Source: Riptortus pedestris
Lineage: Eukaryota; Arthropoda; Insecta; Hemiptera; Alydidae
Direction: 5' to 3'
DNA length: 64,000 bases
Assembly (NCBI GenBank): GCA_019009955.1
Contig: CM032233.1
Location: 94,096,501 to 94,160,500, forward strand
The notes under the pieces are model-generated. The model worked only from the letters and a program-made list of their open reading frames with translations. It was not told the origin of the DNA and did no database searches. The position numbers and the translations under genes were made by a program. Of the stretch, positions 56,214 through 64,000 are shown piece after piece (position 1 is the first letter of the stretch; each line of letters begins with the position of its first letter).

Positions 56214-56782
56214 AAAAAGTCCGTGACGCAGTGGCTGCGTAAACTAAGCAGATTTCCCACGTAAAGTTATACAATAGAGAAATCTCCATACGAGTGCCGA
56301 ACAGTTACGGAAACGGCCGAACATGCTTTCGGCGGGAACGAATAGAAGCGACCACAGCTCGTCCCTTACTCTTAACTCTATCTCGGTTAATATTCAAGAT
56401 AGAGAATAAATGTATATAACAATATTTATAGTGAATTTAATTTGGAATAAGATTGGTTCTATACACTTTTTCTATCCGACGTATAGTAACGGAGATATTT
56501 CGAATTTTCGAAATTCTCCTCTCTAACCCCCCCCTCCCAATGGTCCGATTTCTTTTTGGGATCTTTCTTTTTACATAAAACGATTAAATACCGAGTTTGG
56601 TGACGATTAATCAAAAATTGCGACCGCTAGAGCTGTAAAAGACAAATATATATACAGTTTTGAACGGACCTCATTTTCGTCATCTCCTAGGTAGGATCGA
56701 TGAATATTTGAAGAAAATTTTCGAAAATCGCGTCATGAGTACGACCTCAATAGCTGATTTCCCTTTAGGGAAATCTGCTAAA
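56214..56782 (-). mobile_element. Family A element, complete
   Basis: Right end gtccgtgacgcagtggctgc then actaagcagatttccc, middle with C tract near 56528, short TA hinge at 56646-56655, left module ggtaggatcgatgaatattt to ccctttagggaaatctgcta. Confidence 0.72.
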
Positions 56783-58128
56783 AAAACGATGAGTAGAAGG
56801 AGGTTACTGCAGGCAGAAAACAAGAAAGTACGAATACCTCGCTTATTGCTTGTGTTACCAAACAAATGCATAGAGCAATAATTGGTGAAAATCAAAAGTT
56901 TAACAAGATTGGTTCTATAAAATTTGAAGATGCGATTCATAATAACCAAGAACATTTAATTTTTCTAATACCCCCCCCCCCTCTTTCCCCACCACTATTC
57001 CAGATCCGATTTCAGCCAATAACAAATATGGTCTTTAGCGTTGACTGAAAGGGCTAAATATCGTGTGTGGTATAGATCAAATAAATATTTTCTAGTAAAG
57101 AACTAAGAATGTTAATTGAAGACGTCATCACATGACGTATTTGCATTTGTCTCACAAATTAATACCTCAATGAAAACCATATTAAGTATTTAAACTTAGA
57201 CTGAAGTAGTTCATGATATAACAGCTTATAGTTAATATGACATTGGTAGGAGTAGGGGTTTACTGATGGACGAAAACTAATATATAGAAATATCTCGGTT
57301 AATAATCAATATATAGAAAACATGTATATAACAACATTTTTAGAGCATTACATTTGCAATAAGATTGATCCTATATAATTTTTCAATAGGACTCATAATA
57401 AGGGAGATATCTTGAATTTTCAAATGCACCCTCCCTCTAAACCACCCCCCCCCTATTTCTTAGTAATATTTCAGTCATTAACAAATATGATCTTTAGTTT
57501 TAACTGAAAGGGTTAAATATCGAATATGGTCTAGATCAAACAAACATTTTCGAGTCTAGAAGAAAAATCTTAATTCATGATGTCATGACACAACGTATTT
57601 GCAAGTGTCTCATCTAGTAAATATTTGTTGAATGTAATATTTGTTATTTAAGCTTGGAATAAGACTTTTCATGATGTATTCGCATATTGTTAAAATTCGT
57701 CAACTAAATGTGGTTGTTTACTGATGGCAGAAAATTAAAAAAATATCTCTGTTAATATTCAATGTAATAGAAAAATATATAACACCATTTATAGGAAACT
57801 AACTTGTAATAAGATTGTTTCCATGCACTTTTTCGATCCCACGTGTAATAACGGAGATATTTTGAATTTTCGAAATTCTTTTCCTCTAAACCTCCCATTT
57901 TCAGCTGTTAATGAACTTGATCTTCAGTTTTAGATAAAACGTTCAAATATGGAGTTTGGAATGAACAGTCAAACGTCTAGAGCGATAACAGACAAATTAA
58001 ATGTATAGCTTTGAATGGACCTCATTTCGTCGTCATGGGTAGGATCGACGGACATGGGTAGTAATTTTTCGAAAATCGGGTCGTGAGTGTAACCTCAATA
58101 TCTGAATTCTATTAAAAGGAAATCTTCC
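56783..58128 (-). mobile_element. Composite family A middle modules with one left end
   Basis: Successive middle modules of the second subtype at about 56790-57110, 57120-57570 and 57590-57990 (C tracts near 56972 and 57445), ending in a degenerate left module at 58005-58128 (ggtaggatcgacggacatgg). No right end of its own is visible. Confidence 0.55.
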
Positions 58129-58479
58129 AATACAATGAACCCTAGGAATTGTTTTTCCTAAAAAAATAAATAAAAAAAAACCGAATTCAGTTTAGGATGG
58201 TGAACGGAAGATGCTGATATGCATGTCAGAAGTAATCTCGAAACGGAACAGATTACAGGGCTGCTGCACGAGATATGAAAAACAACAATGTAACTGATAA
58301 CATACGAGATGTAAATGCCTTCTTGAACATATAATATTAAAACTTCGTCAGTTCGACGTGCTTGGCCGAATAACACTTGTTAAACTATTGTTACAATGAG
58401 GTTCCAGATCTCTTCAGCTACATAACAGGAAGAATTTTCGCCAGGAATCACGGGAACACGAAAAAATACATAGAACGAC
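58129..58479. other. Low-copy DNA, nothing identified
   Basis: No repeat or coding call supported. Confidence 0.4.
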
Positions 58480-59205
58480 AATTGTAGATCATCAATAGCT
58501 TAACGAAATTGGTTCTCCAACATTTTACCATCATCCCACTCATAATAACGAAAATATTTTGAATTTTCGAATCCCGCCCCCTCCATACTCCTACTATTCC
58601 ATGTCCGATTTCTGCCAATAACAAATATGATTTTTTTAGTGTTTACTGAAATCTATAAATTTCGAGCATGGTTTTGGCCAAAATAAACATTTTCGGGTAA
58701 AGAGCCTAAAATCTTGTTTGGCCACATCATCGAAATGAATTTACGTGTATCTCACATAATAAAGGTCTCATGAAAACAATATTTAGTATTTAGTCTTAGA
58801 ATAAAGAGGTTCATCATATAAACAGCTTATTGTACGTATGACACGAGTAGGAGTGGCGGTTTACTGAAGGCTGAAAACTATATCCCAAATATCTCGGTTA
58901 ATATTCGGATTACAGAAAATATGTATACAACAATATTTATAGTAAATTTCATTAGCAGTAAGGTTGGTTCTATGCAAATTTTCGATCCGACGTACAATAA
59001 TGGAGATATTTCGATTTTACCCCCCTCCCCCCTCCCATTGGACAGATTTCAGCCATTAACTACCTTGACCTTTATTTTTGCGTGAAACGCTTATATATCG
59101 AGTTTTATAACAATCAAACAAAAATTAAAGATATTTCGAAAATCACGTAATGAGTACGACCTCAATAGCTGATTTCCCTCAAGGGAAATCTGCTAAAAAT
59201 CCATC
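58480..59205 (-). mobile_element. Family A element, right end missing
   Basis: Two middle subtypes, then directly cgaaaatcacgtaatgagta and ctgatttccctcaagggaaa without the catcgatcc block or a microsatellite. Ends near 59196. Confidence 0.6.
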
Positions 59206-59490
59206 ATGCTATTGCTGCGAAAGCTAAACAGATTTCTTTTTTTCTTCAATCCCATGCTGATGAAATCGTCCATGCATTCAATTCGCCATTTTAAAAACAA
59301 GGCTATTTAAAAATAAATTACGTGAGTTAATAGATAATAAAACTCGTTATTAGATGTTTACTGTTGTAATACTGAACTTTAGTTACATAAAGGAAAAATT
59401 GTAGTGGTAAATTAATTAAATACTAGAAGCTAAAAAACACAAATAACTTGATTAATACTCAAGTTTTATATACATATATTTATATAAAAT

Positions 59491-59491
59491 A

Positions 59492-59528
<37 letters not shown>
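59491..59528. repeat. (TA)n microsatellite between 21-bp direct repeats
   Basis: atatatttatataaaataag-at occurs at 59474-59494 and at 59524-59544, on either side of the TA tract. Confidence 0.85.
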
Positions 59529-59536
<8 letters not shown>

Positions 59537-60145
59537 AAATAAGATCAGATATAGCCCAACTAATAAAAAGATATCACAAAGATTGGGAAATCTATGAAGA
59601 GGTTGCATGCAAATCATCTGATGGGTCGCCGAAACGGGCAGATATCGTCATTATCCAAAGAGTAGCAAACGAAGGAAGATCCCACAGTAAAGTTCGAAAC
59701 CAATATCAACCAGTCAAAAGAAATAGACGAGGAAAATAGGAAGATTTACGAACCTTGCTGTGGGTACTTCAAGGAAAAATACTCAGTTGAAAAATGGAGT
59801 GTAAAAGGCTTACTGATCGGTGCAAGAGGTGCAATATCCCAAAGGACGGCCGAAACTCTAAAAGAACTGGGATTATCCACGAACGACATCCAGAATTTGT
59901 CTACAACCATTATTAAGCATTCGGCGAGAATTATAAATTATCATTTGTACAAATAAAGGCACGATGCAAATCTGCACTCCTTTCCACATGGTCCATCAAA
60001 ATTTAACAACAAATTTCTTGTTTTAAAAAGAAATATTAAAAAAAAGTGATATTTTTCTTTTAACAATACCCAGTTGGGCCGATTAGGAGGCTGTCCCTGA
60101 GGGGAACCCTCCAGAAGGAGGGCAGCTTGTTTTGTTTTGTTGTTT

Positions 60146-60147
<2 letters not shown>
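59529..60147 (+). mobile_element. R2-type LINE 3' end, copy 2, between (TA)n tracts
   Basis: ORF C-terminus, then a 3' UTR with gccgattaggaggctgtccc, a hairpin (ccctcc-agaa-ggaggg at 60107-60122) and a T/G-rich tail ending at (TA)n 60148-60197. It matches copy 1 at 41951-42466 in ORF, UTR and tail. The 5' end is cut at the (TA)n tract 59491-59528. Confidence 0.65.
59542..59955 (+). pseudogene. R2-type LINE ORF C-terminus, nuclease-like domain
   Basis: First frame 59542-59728: SDIAQLIKRYHKDWEIYEEV, SPKRADIVII. Second frame from about 59676: EDPTVKFETNINQSKEIDEE, IYEPCCGYFKEKYS, then EKWSVKGLLIGARGAISQRT, STNDIQNLSTTIIKHSAR and INYHLYK with a stop at 59953-59955. RADIVII..DPTVKFE is the acidic core expected of a PD-(D/E)xK-type restriction-like endonuclease in R2-group LINEs. 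One frameshift, 5' truncated, inactive. Compared with copy 1, DPTV.FE, IYEPC and the RI.N.HLY block are shared. Confidence 0.55.

Positions 60148-60197
<50 letters not shown>
60148..60197. repeat. (TA)n microsatellite
   Basis: Shared flank: 3' side of an R2-type LINE copy and 5' side of a Tc1-like element. Confidence 0.95.
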
Positions 60198-60200
<3 letters not shown>

Positions 60201-60815
60201 TCAACCGCAAAAAAAACCGGACACTTCATTTTTGTCGTGTTAAAAGTTAATTTTCAGCAATTTTCTTTATGTGGGTATTCTAGTTATTACAGAGAATTTA
60301 GAGTCTTAAGTCCATTGAGCTAATCCCTTCAGGATTAGTAAACAATTAGATAAAACTTAGATTAGATTTATTTGTCGTGGAGTTAATCTATTCTAAACTG
60401 TAAGTAGTTTTTCGCATATTTAAACATCTTTAATTATTAACCAAGCATTTTCTTTTATTAATGTTTTATTTTTATTTTGGTCCAGAATAATGGGTCTTTC
60501 AAACTTAGATGGAAGGCCGGAGCTTACGTTACATTGCCGAAACGCTTGGGGTAGCGAAGTCTACCATTCACTGTAATAAAAATGAAGAATAATTTCTTTT
60601 TTTTAAAATGTGTTAATTTATCTTTTTCTTTTTTTTATTTTGTATTTTTTTTGTAAATAATCAATAAAAATTATTCACTTTTGGCAGATTTTGTTTAAAT
60701 AACCTATAGATTAACCAATTATTTTAATTAAAAAGATTAATATACATATATATTAAGTATTTAACTTAAAATTATAAGACTAAATCTAAGTGTCCGGTTT
60801 TTTTGCGGTTGAGTG
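60198..60815 (+). mobile_element. Tc1-like non-autonomous element, 618 bp
   Basis: Terminal inverted repeats: cactcaaccgc, A run, ccggacactt at 60198-60226 and the complement at 60787-60815. Flanked by TA on each side. Inside, near 60522-60575, a frame reads SLRYIAETLGVAKSTIHC, a helix-turn-helix like the DNA-binding N-terminus of Tc1/mariner transposases. The catalytic part is missing. A deletion derivative that could be moved only by a related enzyme in trans. Confidence 0.8.
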
Positions 60816-60832
60816 TATATATATATATATAA
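60816..60832. repeat. Short (TA)n tract
   Basis: Remainder of the TA array on the right of the Tc1-like element. Confidence 0.85.
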
Positions 60833-61010
60833 TGGTCCCTTTTGAATACTTTCAGCGTTACGCCAGCACTGACGAACGTTTATCGAGTAACTCAAAAACG
60901 ACTACACTTAAAATGACATATGTAGGGTTTTTGTAAAGCCTAGAAGTGTTGACTTTTGAAAAGGTTGAATAAGGGTGGGGGGGGGGTTCTGTAAACAATT
61001 CCAAATTTCT
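60833..61010 (+). repeat. Family D interspersed repeat, copy 4
   Basis: gtttatcgagtaactcaaaa, acgactacacttaaaatgac, gtagggtttttgtaaagcct and a G tract near 60976-60988. Confidence 0.5.
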
Positions 61011-61600
61011 CCCTACGTATTAAAAATACATATATTTTTATTAGTCAGCTATTGTTAAACGTAAAAAAAAACGTCTACATATTGTGCTGTGTGCCATTTC
61101 TCGATCGGATGTTTGTGAACGGAAATACCGCATGCCACATTCAAATGAAATAATTTTAAGTTAAATGCAACTGTTCATTTTGTTTACTTTGTTTAATAGG
61201 AACAAAAAGAATTCATTCAAAGTTACTGTTTTTCTAAACGGTGTAAATTATGGAGAATGTATAAATCATGCTCATGTCGGTTTTGCTTATGTTGAATTTT
61301 TTCCAATTTGACGAAACCGAAATATTTCAAAACGGGATATTAAGGACCGACTGGCTTACGACAGAAATATTTTTATAGTAATTGTCAGGTCTATACGCAT
61401 TTAGCTTGAATATGTAAAAGTGGTTATTTCTTTGGTTCTGGTTGGCCCCTTTAATACTCCCTATAATTATATTTCGGTTCTGTTCACCGAAAATACAAGG
61501 GTTAAGTAATAAGCAGTTTAGCATTGTACTTTTTAAGGCTACAAGCAACATTCTCGGAGGTAGTTGTATTTTGTTAAGTTGTTGTGACGTAACGTTAATT
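61011..61600. other. Low-copy DNA, nothing identified
   Basis: The minus-strand frame at 61327-61551 is Asn/Ile-rich and not recognised; it may belong with the open segment that follows. Confidence 0.35.
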
Positions 61601-61611
61601 TTTTTATTCGG

Positions 61612-61812
61612 CTAATGAGAAATATTTGTCCAAGAATGTACTCCACAGAGTCTGACCACGAAGTTGTACTAAAATGAATCCTTTGTCGCCGTCTAGCAAT
61701 TCCGGAAGTGTCGTTGTCCCTACGTAACCCCGTTTCTTATTAGCTCTGGAATAGAACCATGTGTTGTCACCACATCCTAAACAAATAAATCCTAAAGGGG
61801 CCTTTGTTTTTT
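61612..61812 (-). other. Open segment of about 66 codons, exon-like
   Basis: No stop between about 61812 and 61612 on the minus strand. Residues include GFICLGCGDNTWFYSRANKK, RGYVGTTTLPELLDGDKGF and QLRGQTLWSTFLDKYFSLAE. Composition is more protein-like than other frames in this window. No clear splice sites or start. I do not recognise the family; it may be a fragment of a mobile-element protein or of a host gene. Confidence 0.35.
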
Positions 61813-61951
61813 ATCAACCACCCCCGGAACCGAACCACATACTATCGTCTTTATAATGTCATTCACGTCAATGCCATTTATCGTAGAACCTACAGGTAGA
61901 ACAGAGAAGAGAGTTCATGCGAATTTGTAGGCGGGACTACTATTTATAATT

Positions 61952-62208
61952 GAGGCGTTTGGTTTCAAAACCAGGTACATCCATTTTCAAAACTTTTTCA
62001 GGACTGATCAAAATAGATTTCATTTTTAAAAAAAGTCAGTTTAACACATTTTTTTCATTATCTGCCGGTATTGATTTTGGAAGGATCTAGATGGTTTTGG
62101 AACAAATGCGTCCAATACATCATTTCCAGGATAAAAAATTTATGAAAAATTTAAAAAAAAAAGTTTTTGAAAAAAATGGATGTACCTGGTTTTGAAACCA
62201 AACGCCTC
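61952..62208. mobile_element. 257-bp TIR mini-element
   Basis: Inverted termini gaggcgtttggtttcaaaac, caggtacatccatttt at 61952 and its complement ending at 62208, about 36 bp almost perfectly paired. aatt flanks both sides (61948-61951, 62209-62212), a possible target duplication though it is itself palindromic. No coding capacity. Superfamily unknown. Confidence 0.75.
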
Positions 62209-62225
62209 AATTAGTAAATATATCG

Positions 62226-62330
62226 TTTTAGGAGAGGGAAATCAGATATGAGGCGGTTTTCGAAAAAAAATCCTTTATAGTCCGTCAATCCTACTTAGCA
62301 AACGAGGTCCGTTCAAAATTATATTAATAT
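62226..62330 (+). mobile_element. Family A left module, degenerate
   Basis: gttttaggagagggaaatca, ccgtcaatcctacttagcaa, gaggtccgttcaaaatta, then a microsatellite at the usual hinge. Confidence 0.55.
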
Positions 62331-62336
62331 ATCTGC

Positions 62337-62494
<158 letters not shown>

Positions 62495-63149
62495 TTAGCT
62501 AAGGTACCCGGCTTCGCTAGGGTATCATGACAGCGTTGCTCTGGGAGTCTGAATAATGATTGAAATTTCTTATTGCTTTACTAGGCAAAATACTTTTAAA
62601 TTCCCGTCTCAAGTCTTTAGCTTACTATTTATCCTAGTAACTATAGAATAAACATAGAATTTTTTAATCTCAAAGAATAAAAAAAAATGAGTTCTTGATC
62701 AATCCATCTCCACTGTTCAAAATACTGTTAACAATGTAAATCATGGATAAAATCTTTCAAGTACCATAGGCCATAAAGTTAATAATTAAGACAGCATTGT
62801 TTATTATAAACTATGCAAGAAAACTGTTTATTTTTCCAAATGTGGCCCCAAGCACATCCATTTTATCTATTTCACGATTTAATTACCATTATTAAATATA
62901 CTCTAATGTATAACTGAAGAAAAAATTTTGTAATCATATTTGTACTTACTTATGGTTTGTTATGTGTAGCGTATTTGTGTATCAATGTTAATAATTAGCA
63001 GGCGTAAATGGGTTCACCTCCCCAGCACTTTCAATACCCTTTAAAATTGTTTAGATCAAATGATTTATGATACTTAACGAAATATTTCTGGGGGAAAACA
63101 TAACATCACCAAAAGAGTTAATGTTGTATAAGTCATTATCAAGTAAAGT
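62495..63149 (+). mobile_element. Family B-like start, copy 5, then unrecognised DNA
   Basis: Starts gctaaggtacccggcttcgc, equivalent to ctcagatacccggcttcgct of copy 1 and again just after a (TA)n tract. Similarity is visible only over the first 60 or so bases. The rest of the interval is AT-rich and unrecognised. Confidence 0.4.
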
Positions 63150-63608
63150 ACGTTCTGTTGACCCCCCTTCTTTTGTTCTTGAATTACTAAATATTTATTT
63201 ATTTAAATATGTTGCTGCAAATAAATGAATAAATAAAAAAAAAAAAAAAAAGATTACTAAAATCTCCGGATTGAGATAAAAATTATTCTGATTCATTACA
63301 AATTACTCCACTAGCTATAGTTAATAGTTTGCAATGAAATTAATATGTTCAGATATATTTCATCAATTGTTCTTCTCTCCGGTCTAGAATAATTTTATTC
63401 AGTTGGCCTGCCCTGTTTGTTTACAATTCAGACGCTTTCCGATGTAGATATTATTAACTTGTAACTTGACTGAATGATTTCTTATTACCGTTTGAGTTTA
63501 TTCCCTTAACATTCACGGTGGTGTTACCAGCATGCAGATTTATCTGATGCAAACCTTCACGAGGGTAATCTGCTTAGTTTACGCAGCCTCTGCGTGAAAG
63601 ACTTTATT
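63150..63608 (+). mobile_element. Family A right part, variant middle
   Basis: Matches the variant middle of the copies at 2362 and 40446 (cttgaattactaaa, ttattctgattcattac, gacgctttccg) and ends with a right end: gtttacgcagcctctgcgtg at 63578-63597. Interrupted by a 61-bp LINE tail at 63192-63252. Confidence 0.65.
63192..63252 (+). mobile_element. 61-bp Jockey LINE tail with 9-bp target duplication
   Basis: aaatatgttgctgcaaataa then atgaataaataaaaaa matches the 3' end of the Jockey copy at 52857-53802 (its last bases read aatatgttgttacaaataaa then cgaataaatatt plus poly-A). attactaaa stands at 63183-63191 and 63253-63261. Almost the whole element was lost by 5' truncation. Confidence 0.8.
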
Positions 63609-64000
63609 TAAGGACCGCGTCGAACTGTGATTCCGCTTATAATTAATCAAGAAGACAATTTCTCATTCATTTTTTTGGGTTGAATTACCACAGGGCGCTA
63701 GGTTAATTTAAAAAAATAAAATCTTTTTGGAAAAGCATTGATCTGCAGGGTTTTTCTATTCTTTTTGCTCCTAATTGAGAGTTTGAGAAGTTTCAGATCT
63801 GTAGTTTAACAGGAAAGTTTGCCTGTAAAGTCTTAAAGTTTGAAATAGTTACACAATTTACAAACATTTCTTTCATCTTTTAGCAGGGGAGCAATGTATT
63901 AGAACTTGCTTAAACATTGCCCTATGAATATTTTGGCTGTTATTAAGAGCACAAATTATATCCACATTATAAAATATTTTAAAATTGTTATATTTATAAT
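63609..64000. other. AT-rich DNA, nothing identified
   Basis: No repeat or coding call supported to the window end. Confidence 0.45.

Overview
The window looks like intergenic, transposon-dense DNA from an animal nucleus, most likely an arthropod. It is AT-rich and carries very long (TA)n, (CA)n, (GT)n and (CT)n tracts. Almost everything recognisable is a decayed or non-autonomous mobile element: Helentron-like elements, Jockey-, R1- and RTE-type LINE fragments, an R2-type LINE, a Penelope-like element, tRNA-derived SINEs and small TIR transposons. No intact host gene, rRNA gene, functional tRNA gene, CRISPR array or prokaryotic-style operon was found. Many apparent reading frames are translated (TA)n tracts (Tyr-Ile repeats) and are not genes. 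The species cannot be named from sequence alone.

The dominant repeat (here 'family A') occurs in more than 30 full or partial copies. It has a left end with a palindrome (GATTTCCCTTAAGGGAAATC) and a right end with a GC hairpin (ACGCAG..CTGCGT) about 10 bases before a T-rich terminus. The two ends share AGCAGATTTCCC as an inverted subterminal repeat, and a (TA)n or (CA)n tract sits at a fixed internal position. This matches the layout of non-autonomous Helentrons. A second family ('B', five copies) has internal tandem units of about 300 bp and is bounded by (TA)n on every side that can be seen. A third short family ('D') recurs four times.

Region by region: 0-5.2 kb holds family A and B copies plus a LINE tail with a 17-bp target-site duplication. 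5.69-6.33 kb is a 34-bp minisatellite built from a family A end. 7.5-14.2 kb is nested family A with a SINE and a 740-bp TIR transposon. 14.2-16.2 kb is a 41/82-bp satellite. 17-29.9 kb is more family A, two family B copies, SINEs and a perfect 120-bp inverted repeat. 33.7-34.2 kb is a Jockey remnant. 35.6-37.5 kb holds an inverted-repeat insertion and a Penelope-like element with a GIY-YIG domain. 42-43 kb has an R2-type LINE end and an RTE fragment. 44.25-47.2 kb is a tandem array of about 0.5-kb units. 50.6-55.6 kb has three LINE fragments and a SINE. 56-59.2 kb is a family A cluster. 59.5-60.8 kb has a second R2-type copy followed by a Tc1-like mini-element. 61.9-62.2 kb is a 257-bp TIR element.

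The most striking pattern is that unrelated elements (R2-type LINE ends, family B, a Tc1-like element, a TIR transposon and a Penelope-like inverted repeat) all lie inside or against (TA)n tracts, many of which are themselves carried by family A. The (TA)n tracts appear to act as landing sites for a nested transposon community.
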